Positions 1 through 6,867 of a stretch of DNA of 7,943 nucleotides are shown here, in pieces. A program made the translations under genes and the position numbers. This DNA is from UBA8752 sp964223495 (GTDB lineage Bacteria; Bacteroidota; Bacteroidia; Flavobacteriales_D; Sanyastnellaceae): the NCBI GenBank assembly GCA_964223495.1, contig CAXQGL010000012.1, positions 1 to 7,943 on the forward strand, written 5' to 3'. The notes beneath the pieces were generated by a model that made no database searches, was not told the origin of the DNA, and was given only the letters and a program-made list of their open reading frames with translations. Position 1 is the first letter of the stretch. Every line of letters starts with the position of its first letter.

Positions 1-123
1 CGGCTCGAGCGCGGCGTTGTCCTCTTTCCGGAGGGACGAATACCACCGGAGTTTCAAGAGGTGGGTGTCCGCACATACTTCAGCGACCTGATTCAGTATC
101 GCTACATCCGCAAGTGGGGCTGA
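1..123 (+). CDS. C-terminal fragment of an unidentified protein
   Basis: An open frame enters from the left edge in frame 1 and ends with TGA at 121-123, giving 40 residues of a C-terminus. The fragment begins RLERGVVLFPEG and ends in a basic, aromatic tail, YRYIRKWG. It contains no motif that I can assign to a family, no membrane segment and no clear sorting signal. It is taken as real because the frame stays open to the edge, and because its stop lies only 11 bases from the stop of the convergent LolD-type gene, a typical tight convergent junction. No terminator hairpin is evident between the two stops. Function unknown; the rest of the gene lies outside the window. Confidence 0.6.
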   Translation, partial: RLERGVVLFPEGRIPPEFQEVGVRTYFSDLIQYRYIRKWG

Positions 124-134
124 CCCCCACCCGG

Positions 135-788
135 CTACGCCTCAATTTTGCCGTCGCGCAAGCGAATTTGGCGGTCGGCCCTTTTGGCCAGGCCTTCGTT
201 GTGGGTCACCAATGCGATGGTGAGGCCGTGGCGGTCCCGCAGATCAAAAAACAAGTCGTGCAGGCTTTCGGCATTGGCGGTATCGAGGTTGCCTGAAGGT
301 TCGTCGGCAAAGAGGAGGGGGGGATTGTTGACCAATGCGCGGGCCACGGCCACGCGCTGCTGTTCGCCTCCGCTGAGTTGGCTCGGCAGGTGTTTGGCCC
401 GGGCGGCGAGGCCGAGTTCCTCCAATCGTGCCATGGCGGCCGCCTCTGCTTCCTTTTCGGATGTACCGCCGACCAAGGCGGGCAGCATGGCGTTCTCGAG
501 GGCGTTGAACTCGGGCAGCAGTTGGTGGAACTGAAAGACGAAGCCGATGTGGGTGTTTCTGAAACGGGCGAGGGCCTTGTCGCGCAGCGTGGAGAGGTCG
601 GTGTTTTCCACGATGACCGAGCCGCTGTCGGCGCGGTCCAACGTGGAGAGAACGTTGAGCAATGTGGTCTTGCCCGCGCCGGAAGGGCCGACGATGGAGA
701 CGACCTCTCCAGCGGTCAGCGATACGTCCACGCCCCGCAAGACATGGAGGTCGCCGTGGCTTTTGTGAATGCCGGTCGCCTTGAGCAT
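135..788 (-). CDS. lolD: LolD-type ABC transporter ATP-binding protein
   Basis: This is a 217-residue ABC ATPase of the LolD/MacB/FtsE group, the cytoplasmic motor of a transporter. LolD works with LolC/LolE-type permeases to release lipoproteins from the inner membrane towards the outer membrane. All nucleotide-binding motifs are present: Walker A GPSGAGKT (34-41), Q-loop Gln86 in FVFQFHQLLPEF, signature LSGGEQQR (138-145), Walker B LLFADE (158-163), D-loop Asp169 and switch His196. The length and the FQFHQLLPEFNALEN stretch fit LolD. The ATG at 786-788 gives a normal N-terminus; no Shine-Dalgarno is present. It diverges from sucC across 68 bases with no strong promoter match in either direction. 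No permease gene lies in the window, so the partner must be encoded elsewhere. MacB- or FtsE-like use cannot be excluded from the ATPase alone. Confidence 0.88.
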   Translation of the reverse strand: MLKATGIHKSHGDLHVLRGVDVSLTAGEVVSIVGPSGAGKTTLLNVLSTLDRADSGSVIVENTDLSTLRDKALARFRNTHIGFVFQFHQLLPEFNALENAMLPALVGGTSEKEAEAAAMARLEELGLAARAKHLPSQLSGGEQQRVAVARALVNNPPLLFADEPSGNLDTANAESLHDLFFDLRDRHGLTIALVTHNEGLAKRADRQIRLRDGKIEA

Positions 789-856
789 GTGCGAAAGCTA
801 CGTCCGAAGGCTAACTTCGCGGCGCCGAAAAGGCCGCATTCAGAATCCGCAGCGCA

Positions 857-2068
857 ATGAACCTCCACGAATTCCAGGGCAAGTCCATTCTCAAACAATA
901 CGGTGTCGCCATCCAAGAAGGGCGCGTCGCCTCCTCGCCAGAAGAGGCACACGCTGTGGCTGAACAGCTTCAGGAGGAGACCGGAACCGGTTGGTTCGTG
1001 GTCAAGGCGCAGATCCATGCCGGTGGACGCGGCAAGGGCACGGTCACTGAGACGGGCAGCCACGGGGTGGTCCTGGCCAAGGGACTCGAACACGTGAAGG
1101 ACACGGCAGCAGGTATTTTGGGCGGCCACTTGGTGACGGCCCAAACCAACGCCAAGGGCAAGCAGGTCAACCGCGTGCTCATCGCCCAAGACGTCTACGA
1201 ACCTGGCGACAGCGAGCCCCGTGAGTTTTACATGAGTGTGTTGCTCGACCGCAGCCAGGGCCGCAACATCGTCATGTACAGCCCCCAGGGCGGCATGGAC
1301 ATCGAGGCGGTGGCAGAGGAAACCCCTGATCAGATTTTCAAGGAGACCATCGATCCGGCCCTCGGCCTGCGCGATTTCCAGGCGCGCCGCATCGCTTTCA
1401 ATTTCGGCCTGTCCGGCAAGGCATTCAAGGAGATGGTCAAGTTCGTCAAGTCGCTCTATGCGGCTTACGTGGGCAGCGACGCGTCCATGTTTGAGATCAA
1501 CCCGGTGCTCAAGACCTCCGACGATCGCGTGATTGCGGTGGACGCCAAAGTGACCCTCGACGGCAACAGCCTCTACCGCCACCCGGACTACGCCGCCATG
1601 CGTGACACCACCGAGGAGGACCCCACCGAGGTGGAAGCCGGAGAAGCCGGCCTCAATTACGTCAAGCTCGATGGCAATGTCGGCTGCATGGTCAATGGCG
1701 CCGGCCTCGCCATGGCCACCATGGACATCATCAAGCTCAGCGGCGGTGAGCCGGCCAACTTCCTCGATGTCGGCGGCACGGCCGATGCCGAGCGGGTCGA
1801 GAAGGCCTTCCGCATCATCCTGCGTGACCCGGCGGTGAAGGCCATCCTGGTCAACATCTTCGGCGGCATCGTCCGCTGCGACCGCGTGGCGCAGGGTGTG
1901 GTGGATGCCTACCGGAACATGGGTTCCATCGATGTGCCCATCATCGTCCGCCTCCAGGGCACCAACGCCGAGGAGGCCAAGAAGCTCATCGACGAGAGCG
2001 GGCTGGAGGTCCACAGCGCCATCCTGCTCCAGGAGGCTGCCGACAAGGTGGCCGCCGTCCTTTCCTGA
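857..2068 (+). CDS. sucC: Succinate-CoA ligase (ADP-forming), beta subunit
   Basis: This 403-residue protein is the beta subunit of succinyl-CoA synthetase. The enzyme interconverts succinyl-CoA and succinate with formation of ATP (or GTP) in the cytoplasmic TCA cycle. It starts with the family hallmark MNLHEFQGK. The ATP-grasp domain (about 1-240) shows Lys50, the glycine loop GGRGKG (56-61), Asn215 in FEINP and Asp229, which align with the E. coli Mg-nucleotide ligands Asn199 and Asp213. The CoA-ligase domain (about 265-400) shows GCMVNGAGLAM (276-286), FLDVGG (302-307) and VNIFGGIVRCD (332-342). It is slightly longer than the E. coli protein (388 residues), partly through an insertion around 112-122. 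The sucD partner is not adjacent: the next gene is convergent and unrelated, so the alpha subunit must be elsewhere. The ATG at 857 matches the family start; no Shine-Dalgarno is seen. Confidence 0.97.
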   Translation: MNLHEFQGKSILKQYGVAIQEGRVASSPEEAHAVAEQLQEETGTGWFVVKAQIHAGGRGKGTVTETGSHGVVLAKGLEHVKDTAAGILGGHLVTAQTNAKGKQVNRVLIAQDVYEPGDSEPREFYMSVLLDRSQGRNIVMYSPQGGMDIEAVAEETPDQIFKETIDPALGLRDFQARRIAFNFGLSGKAFKEMVKFVKSLYAAYVGSDASMFEINPVLKTSDDRVIAVDAKVTLDGNSLYRHPDYAAMRDTTEEDPTEVEAGEAGLNYVKLDGNVGCMVNGAGLAMATMDIIKLSGGEPANFLDVGGTADAERVEKAFRIILRDPAVKAILVNIFGGIVRCDRVAQGVVDAYRNMGSIDVPIIVRLQGTNAEEAKKLIDESGLEVHSAILLQEAADKVAAVLS

Positions 2069-2075
2069 ACCTCGC

Positions 2076-2708
2076 TCAGGCTTTTCTGACCACGGTCAAC
2101 CCGTCTCCGACGGGCAGTACCACCGTGTGCAGTGAGGGGTCGTCCTTGAGGTGCTGGTTCAGGGCGCGCAGGGCGTCCGGCTTGGCACCATAGGCCGGGT
2201 CCGGCCCTTCGAGGGTGCCTCCCCACCATGTGTTGTCGAACAGCATCCAGCCTTCCGGGGCCATCAGGGGCAGGAGGGCGTCAAGTTGGGCGTTCAGCCC
2301 TTGCTTGTCCGCATCGATGTAGGCGAGGTCAATGGGTTCGTTTCCGGGCCAACCGGACAGGACCTCGAGGGCTTCCCCGTGGTGCCTTCGGATGGCCGTG
2401 CCGCGGGCATGCCGGAACCAGTGCTCATCCTGGAGTTCGAAGAGTTCATCGTTCCGCTCCACGGTGTGGAGGACGCCGTCATCGGCGAGCCCCTCCAGCA
2501 TACAGAGGGTGCCGTATCCCGTGAATGTGCCCAATTCGAGGATGGTCCTGGGCTGAAGCATTCGGGATACCATGGTGAGGAACCGCCCTGTATCCGCATC
2601 CGTCATGAGCCGACCATGCCGCGTGCGCTGCCAGGTGGCGCGCCTCAAGGCCGCCAGATGTGTGGGTTCAGGGGAGCTGTTGTGCCGTGCGAACGAAGTC
2701 AGGTCCAT
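2076..2708 (-). CDS. Class I SAM-dependent O-methyltransferase (caffeoyl-CoA OMT type)
   Basis: This 210-residue protein resembles the small cation-dependent O-methyltransferases of the CCoAOMT family, which transfer a methyl group from S-adenosylmethionine to a hydroxyl, often a catechol. SAM-binding motif I is LELGTFTGYG (57-66), the acidic ribose-binding position is Glu84 in TVERN, and IDLAYIDADK (126-135) and FDNTWWGG (157-164) carry the Asp/Asn residues used for metal and substrate binding in the family. The C-terminus, PVGDGLTVVRKA, is typical. The start is placed at the ATG at 2706-2708. An upstream ATG at 2793-2795 would add 29 residues and overlap the preceding gene by 71 bases, and those residues do not look like the family N-terminus. 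The chosen start lies 16 bases after the upstream secreted-protein gene, so both may share a transcript. The natural substrate cannot be told. It converges on sucC with a 7-base gap. Confidence 0.88.
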   Translation of the reverse strand: MDLTSFARHNSSPEPTHLAALRRATWQRTRHGRLMTDADTGRFLTMVSRMLQPRTILELGTFTGYGTLCMLEGLADDGVLHTVERNDELFELQDEHWFRHARGTAIRRHHGEALEVLSGWPGNEPIDLAYIDADKQGLNAQLDALLPLMAPEGWMLFDNTWWGGTLEGPDPAYGAKPDALRALNQHLKDDPSLHTVVLPVGDGLTVVRKA

Positions 2709-2724
2709 CGCGGGACCAAGTTCG

Positions 2725-3411
2725 TCATTGGCAGAATTGGCCAATCTGGCCGAGCAGTAAGACGAGGTCGGACACACCGACCAGGCCGTCACCATCGAGG
2801 TCCGTCTCGCCGCAGTTCTCCATGCAGCCGAAGAAACCGAGGAAGATCACAAGGTCCGCCGCACCGACCAGACCGTCTCCGGAGAGGTCTGCGGGACAGC
2901 CGAATTCGGCCATTTCACTGACCTCCATCAGTCCATTGCAGTTGTTGTCGATGCCCTGGTTGGTACCGGGCGCTCCGGGATACTGCAGCGGATTGTTGTC
3001 GTCGCAGTCGCAAATGTTGCTTTCTCCATCGTTGTCCTGATCCACGATTCCCGCGCAGGCCTCGAAGGAATCCAGACAATTGGAATAGATGCAGTCATCG
3101 CAGGCCTCCGAGCTTCCGAAGGCGCAGATGGTGGCGCAGTTGTTCAGGGCACAGTTGGCCTGTTGGGAAAAGCAATCAATGCATCCGGCGGACATGGTGG
3201 GCAGCAGGATGGTCGCCTCTTCGATGAAACAACCGGTCGGGTCGGGATCGAAGGCGCATGAAAGGCCGGCACTGGAGACCGCAATGTCAGTCATGGTGGC
3301 ACTGTCGCACAGCAACATGAGGTCATAGTCGTTGCATTGGGCGCTGGTCGTGTGCGTCAGGCACATCAGCAGCGCAACGGTCAACAAGGACAGTGCATTC
3401 CAAGCTTTCAT
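2725..3411 (-). CDS. Secreted Cys-rich protein with MopE-type motif and two dockerin-like repeats
   Basis: This 228-residue protein has a Sec signal peptide (about 1-24: MKAWNA, hydrophobic core, TSA|Q cleavage). The mature part has 20 cysteines. A Cys-dense segment (77-119) uses CxxC spacing. A MopE-like putative metal-binding motif follows (124-160: DQDNDG, CDCDDNNP, PGAPG, GIDNNCNG). At the C-terminus are two EF-hand/dockerin-like loops, DLSGDGLVGAAD (175-186) and DLDGDGLVGVSD (204-215), 29 residues apart and framed by Cys172, 196, 200 and 227. Such loops bind calcium in known dockerins; the Cys pairs probably form disulfides, so the protein likely acts outside the cytoplasm. No type IX secretion C-terminal domain is visible. 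The start at 3409-3411 is chosen because it begins directly with the signal peptide; an in-frame ATG 17 codons upstream would add a tail overlapping the promoter. Its specific role is unknown. Confidence 0.85.
   Translation of the reverse strand: MKAWNALSLLTVALLMCLTHTTSAQCNDYDLMLLCDSATMTDIAVSSAGLSCAFDPDPTGCFIEEATILLPTMSAGCIDCFSQQANCALNNCATICAFGSSEACDDCIYSNCLDSFEACAGIVDQDNDGESNICDCDDNNPLQYPGAPGTNQGIDNNCNGLMEVSEMAEFGCPADLSGDGLVGAADLVIFLGFFGCMENCGETDLDGDGLVGVSDLVLLLGQIGQFCQ
2767..2889 (-). repeat. Two 36-base direct repeat units encoding the dockerin-like loops
   Basis: The segments 2767-2802 and 2854-2889 match at 28 of 36 positions by hand alignment and are offset by exactly 87 bases (29 codons). 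They share the core caccgaccag. They encode the two DGLVG calcium-loop units of the secreted protein and look like an internal duplication, now diverged, that gave the paired dockerin-like module. Confidence 0.7.
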
Positions 3412-3433
3412 CGCAATTTGGTCTAGGATTATA

Positions 3434-3441
3434 TAAATATA
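3434..3441 (-). promoter_or_regulatory. Probable promoter -7 element for the secreted-protein gene
   Basis: Read on the minus strand, this is TATATTTA, one mismatch from the Bacteroidota -7 consensus TAnnTTTG. It lies 22 bases upstream of the ATG ending at 3411, which leaves a short leader. No clean TTG is found 19 bases further upstream, so the match is partial. It sits in the 64-base divergent gap 3412-3475, which is strikingly AT-rich against its GC-rich surroundings. On the plus strand TATCTTCG (3464-3471), also one mismatch from consensus, lies only 4 bases before the ATG of the SUI1-type gene. If it is used, that mRNA would be nearly leaderless. Confidence 0.4.
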
Positions 3442-3475
3442 AGCAATTCGTGGCAGACCCATTTATCTTCGCTTC

Positions 3476-3847
3476 ATGGGCAAGCGCGGTGATGGCATGC
3501 AGAGGCTCAAGGGGTTGGATGCCTTGGCCGATCTCCATCAGGCGATGGGGGGTGAACGGGCCGAATTGCCCGAGGAACCATCAGAATCCTCAGAAGCCCC
3601 CCCACATGTGCTGTACGTTTCCCGTGACCGCAAGTCCCGAAAGGGGAAGGAGGTGACGCTGGTGGAGGGGTTCGATCCCGAGGCACATGCCGGGCTGGCC
3701 ATGGAGGCCGCCCGCTCGCTCAAGGCGCTGTGCGGTGTGGGAGGCGGATGGAAGGACGGTGTGATTCTGTTGCAGGGAGACCATCGGGACCGTGTGGCGG
3801 CTTGGCTGGGTGATGCCGGATATCGCGTGAAACACAAGGGCGGATGA
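3476..3847 (+). CDS. yciH: SUI1/YciH-type translation initiation factor
   Basis: This 123-residue protein carries a C-terminal SUI1 (eIF1-like) domain at about 56-121. Recognisable blocks are GKEVTLVEGF (57-66), the central loop CGVGGGWKDG (86-95), LQGDHRD (99-105) and the closing GYRVKHKGG. In archaea and eukaryotes this fold monitors start-codon choice on the small ribosomal subunit; bacterial YciH members are thought to bind the ribosome and affect initiation under stress. The first about 45 residues are charged and probably flexible (EELPEEPSESSEAPP-like). The ATG at 3476 gives the usual length for Bacteroidota members; an alternative start at Met8 is possible. No Shine-Dalgarno is present. 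The stop overlaps the next gene's start (ATGA at 3844-3847), which suggests translational coupling with the RNA methyltransferase. The symbol is given by family similarity only. Confidence 0.9.
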   Translation: MGKRGDGMQRLKGLDALADLHQAMGGERAELPEEPSESSEAPPHVLYVSRDRKSRKGKEVTLVEGFDPEAHAGLAMEAARSLKALCGVGGGWKDGVILLQGDHRDRVAAWLGDAGYRVKHKGG

Positions 3848-5148
3848 GCAAGGAAAAGCAGGGGGCCAATGCCTATGTCGTGCGCACCTTGATGGGGCTT
3901 GAGCCCCTGGTGTGCCGTGAACTGGAATCCCACGGTGCCATGGCCGTCGAACCCGGGAGGCGGAGTGCCACTTTCGAAGCGACCGACGCGGTGCTGTTCC
4001 GCTATCTGCAGTGCACGCGATTCGCCGTTCGGGTGTTGCGGCCCATCTTCAATTTCAAGGCCAAGGGGCCCGATGCGATGCATGCGGTCGCGGTCAAGCT
4101 CGACTGGGGGCGCTGGATCGATCCCCGCCGCTCATTGTCCCTCGATGTGACGGCGCACAGTGAGCATTTCCCGCACGATCGGTTCGCCATGTTCCGGCTC
4201 AAGGACGCCTTGAGCGATCATTTCCGCATGGAGGCCAAGGGCCGTGCCGTGCACCACCTCAACATCAACCGCACTGCTCCGGAACAACTCATCCACCTGC
4301 ACATTGCAGGAGATGAGGTGACCATTTCCCTCGACCTCGTGGGAAAGGATGCCCTGTTCAAGCGGGGTTACCGTGCGCCCAAGGCCCGTGCTCCGCTCAA
4401 CGAGGTGTTGACGGCGGGGCTGCTCGGACTGGCAGGATGGCGTCCCGGTGAGACGTTGGTTGATCCGATGTGTGGATCGGGCACCTTTGCCGTGGAGGCT
4501 GGGTTGTGGACCGCAGGTGTGCCGATCCATGCCGGCCGGCGGGAGTGGACCCTGTTCGGGTTGCCCGGATTCGATTCCGCCCTGTGGAAGTCCGTGGGTG
4601 AGCAGGCCCGGGAAGAACGCATCGAACGGGCGCCGATTCTCGCCTCGGATTGGAACAAGCATCCCGTGGGCGATGCCCGCGAGAGCGTGCGCAGGTCGGG
4701 ACTCGAACATCTGGTGCGCGTCGAAGTGGCGGATTTCCTCGACTTGCGGCCACCGCGCGATGCGGAGCCCGGTCTGGTGGTGCTGAATCCGCCCTACGGA
4801 CAACGGGTGCAGGCGGCCGATCTCGATAACCTCTACGGCGGTATCGGTGGGGCCCTGAAGCACCGCTGGTCCGGATGGCGTGCTGCTTTGCTGTTTCCCA
4901 AGGACCTGGAGGCTCAGCACAGGATCGGACTGAAGCCTTCCGCAAAGCACACCGTGATGAATGGTCCTCTGACCTGTACGTGGGCGATTTATGACCTGTT
5001 CATGGGCAAGCGCGCCGACCATCTCTCAGGGCAGGGCGAAACGGTTGGAGATGAGGATGACCGCCGGGTTTCCGAGCAGCCCTTAGAGGAAGGGGAGACG
5101 GTCCGTTTCCGCAGGCCCCGCATGCAGGCTCCCAAGGACGGCGCCTGA
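3844..5148 (+). CDS. THUMP-domain class I RNA methyltransferase (RlmL N-terminal/YpsC-like)
   Basis: This 434-residue protein methylates RNA with S-adenosylmethionine, very probably at a guanine N2 of 23S rRNA, by analogy with the N-terminal half of E. coli RlmKL (m2G2445). The N-terminal ferredoxin-like and THUMP regions (about 10-165) include YVVRTLMGLEPLVCREL. The catalytic UPF0020-type domain (about 170-390) has a linker RGYRAPKARAPLNEVLTAGL, SAM motif I VDPMCGSGTFAVEAG (206-220) and the catalytic NPPYGQR (315-321), typical of amino-N methylation of bases. The RlmK half of the E. coli fusion is absent. The last about 45 residues form a charged, low-complexity tail rich in Glu, Asp and Arg. 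Its ATG overlaps the SUI1-type stop by 4 bases, so both are probably made from one mRNA. The exact target nucleotide is inference. Confidence 0.92.
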   Translation: MSKEKQGANAYVVRTLMGLEPLVCRELESHGAMAVEPGRRSATFEATDAVLFRYLQCTRFAVRVLRPIFNFKAKGPDAMHAVAVKLDWGRWIDPRRSLSLDVTAHSEHFPHDRFAMFRLKDALSDHFRMEAKGRAVHHLNINRTAPEQLIHLHIAGDEVTISLDLVGKDALFKRGYRAPKARAPLNEVLTAGLLGLAGWRPGETLVDPMCGSGTFAVEAGLWTAGVPIHAGRREWTLFGLPGFDSALWKSVGEQAREERIERAPILASDWNKHPVGDARESVRRSGLEHLVRVEVADFLDLRPPRDAEPGLVVLNPPYGQRVQAADLDNLYGGIGGALKHRWSGWRAALLFPKDLEAQHRIGLKPSAKHTVMNGPLTCTWAIYDLFMGKRADHLSGQGETVGDEDDRRVSEQPLEEGETVRFRRPRMQAPKDGA

Positions 5149-5175
5149 TCCGGCTGCGATGGCGACATTCGCCCC

Positions 5176-6867
5176 ATGAAGTGCCTTTTTTCCGGCTCGA
5201 CCATGGCATCGTTCGCCATGGTGGCCCTCCTCAATACCGGTTGTGGATTCCGCAGTGAGCCTGCAGATGTCGTCCTGCACAATGGACTCATCCTCACCCT
5301 GGACGCTTCGGATCGCGAGGCCCAGGCCGTGGCGGTGCGCGCAGGCCGTGTGGTCGAGGTGGGTGCCGAGCGCGCCATCCTGAACAAGTACGCCGCTGAG
5401 CGTGAGGTCGATCTGATGGGGGCGGTGGTGGTGCCGGGCCTGATGGATGCCCATGCCCATTTCGTCGGATTCGCGGAGAGTCTGGGGGCAGCGGACCTCG
5501 TCGGTACGAAATCCGTTCGGGAGGTGTTGGACCGTGTCGTGGCGCATGCAGCCCTGTTTCCGGAGGGATGGGTGCTGGGCAGGGGATGGGACCAGAACGA
5601 TTGGCCGGAGACGACATTTCCAGACCGACATGCCTTGCTTGATTCCCTCTTTCCCGACCGCCCGGTGATGTTGGAGCGTGTGGATGGGCATGCGGTGTGG
5701 GCCAATGCCGTGGCACTTGAGCTGGCGGGTCTTGACGGCTCGGTTCGGATGGATGGAGGCGAGTTGCTCAGGACGGAAACAGGCGAATTGACCGGTGTCC
5801 TCGTCGACCGTGCCGCGGACAGTCTCCAGCAGTGGGTGCCGGAACCGGACAGCCTCAGGCGTGCGGAATTCATGAAGGAAGCGTCAAGGCAACTCGTGGC
5901 GGTCGGATTGACCCACATCACCGATGCCGGACTCGGGCCAGCGGACGTTGCCGCGATGGAGGCCCTGCAGAAGACTGGGGAATTGCCCTTGCGGTTCTCC
6001 GTCATGGTTGCGGATGACCCGGCTGCCCTCGACCATTTCCTGCCGGGTGGGCCCATCATCGATACTGCGGGGATGCTGGATGTGCGCTCAGTGAAGTTCT
6101 ACATGGATGGTGCCCTCGGCTCGCGGGGAGCCGCATTGCTCGAGCCGTATTCCGATCGTCCGGAGACCCAGGGCCTGTTCCTTCAGGATGAGGAGGCGTA
6201 TCGGGAGAAGGTGCAGCGCACCATGGAGGCCGGTTTCCAGGTGGCCACCCATTGCATCGGAGATGCCGCCGTCCGCAGGGTGCTGGGCGTGTATGGCGAC
6301 ATGCTGGGTGGGGTTAATGACCTGCGTTGGCGGGTGGAACACGCCCAGGTCGTGCACCGTGATGACGCCGATGCGTTCGCGGCCAACACGGTGATCCCGT
6401 CAATCCAACCCACCCATGCGACGAGTGACATGTATTGGGCGGGCCAGCGCCTTGGTCGGAACAGGGTGCGGCGTGCATACATATACAAGTCACTGCAACG
6501 GCAGCTCGGGTGGCTCCCCCTCGGGACCGACTTTCCGGTGGAGGGCATCAGTCCCATGCGTACCTATTATGCCGCCGTGGAACGCAAGGACGCCGAAGGT
6601 TATCCCGAGGGTGGTTTCCAGAGCGAGGAGTCCCTCGGCAGGCTGGATGCGCTCAAGGGCATGACCTCATGGGCTGCATTGGCCTGCTTCAGGGAACACG
6701 ACCTGGGCCAGGTGGCGCCGGGATACCGGGCGGATTTCACGGTCCTTGATCGGAACCCGCTGACGGTCGATGCCGGATTGTTGCTCGACACGCGGGTCCT
6801 GCAGACCTGGATCGGAGGCGAACAGGTCTTTGAACGCAGCGCGGCCGGAGCGGTTCCTTCACCATGA
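5176..6867 (+). CDS. Exported YtcJ-type metal-dependent amidohydrolase, putative lipoprotein
   Basis: This 563-residue protein is an Amidohydro_3 (YtcJ-like) hydrolase of the metal-dependent amidohydrolase superfamily. The N-terminus looks like a signal peptide with a possible lipobox, LLNTGC (18-23), so the mature protein may be lipid-anchored at Cys23; Asn at -3 is not ideal for a lipobox. After an N-terminal beta part (ADVVLHNGLILTLD, 30-43), the TIM-barrel metal residues are present: HxH at 93/95 in VVPGLMDAHAHF, Lys307 in VKFYMDGALGSRG, His359 in ATHCIGDAA, His389 in VEHAQ and Asp452 in LGTDFPVE. The closing APGYRADFTVLDRNPL (514-529) is standard. The substrate is unknown; relatives hydrolyse amides or cyclic C-N bonds. 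It lies 27 bases after the RNA methyltransferase, and its stop overlaps the SCO gene start by 4 bases, so co-translation is likely. Confidence 0.9.
   Translation: MKCLFSGSTMASFAMVALLNTGCGFRSEPADVVLHNGLILTLDASDREAQAVAVRAGRVVEVGAERAILNKYAAEREVDLMGAVVVPGLMDAHAHFVGFAESLGAADLVGTKSVREVLDRVVAHAALFPEGWVLGRGWDQNDWPETTFPDRHALLDSLFPDRPVMLERVDGHAVWANAVALELAGLDGSVRMDGGELLRTETGELTGVLVDRAADSLQQWVPEPDSLRRAEFMKEASRQLVAVGLTHITDAGLGPADVAAMEALQKTGELPLRFSVMVADDPAALDHFLPGGPIIDTAGMLDVRSVKFYMDGALGSRGAALLEPYSDRPETQGLFLQDEEAYREKVQRTMEAGFQVATHCIGDAAVRRVLGVYGDMLGGVNDLRWRVEHAQVVHRDDADAFAANTVIPSIQPTHATSDMYWAGQRLGRNRVRRAYIYKSLQRQLGWLPLGTDFPVEGISPMRTYYAAVERKDAEGYPEGGFQSEESLGRLDALKGMTSWAALACFREHDLGQVAPGYRADFTVLDRNPLTVDAGLLLDTRVLQTWIGGEQVFERSAAGAVPSP

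Noticed and set aside
812..819. Possible sucC promoter box, TAACTTCG
   Set aside because: One mismatch from TAnnTTTG and no TTG at the proper distance upstream, so it is too weak to list as a feature.
716..2014. 432-residue minus-strand open frame antisense to sucC
   Set aside because: It is a shadow of the GC-rich sucC coding strand: it shows no recognisable motif, is biased to His, Asp and Gly, and overlaps both sucC and lolD, which have complete family motifs.
2709..2795. Upstream start for the O-methyltransferase (ATG at 2793-2795)
   Set aside because: It would overlap the secreted-protein gene by 71 bases and add 29 residues unlike the family N-terminus; the ATG at 2706-2708 fits better.
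2151..2921. 256-residue plus-strand open frame over the O-methyltransferase and secreted-protein genes
   Set aside because: Antisense to two genes with clear motifs and a signal peptide; no domain seen.
4132..5022. 296-residue minus-strand open frame antisense to the RNA methyltransferase
   Set aside because: No motif or plausible start context; the plus strand carries the full catalytic set of the methyltransferase.
4989..6059. 356-residue minus-strand open frame antisense to the amidohydrolase
   Set aside because: Ser/Arg/Pro-rich composition typical of antisense reading in GC-rich DNA, no domain motifs, and it spans the junction of two well-supported plus-strand genes.
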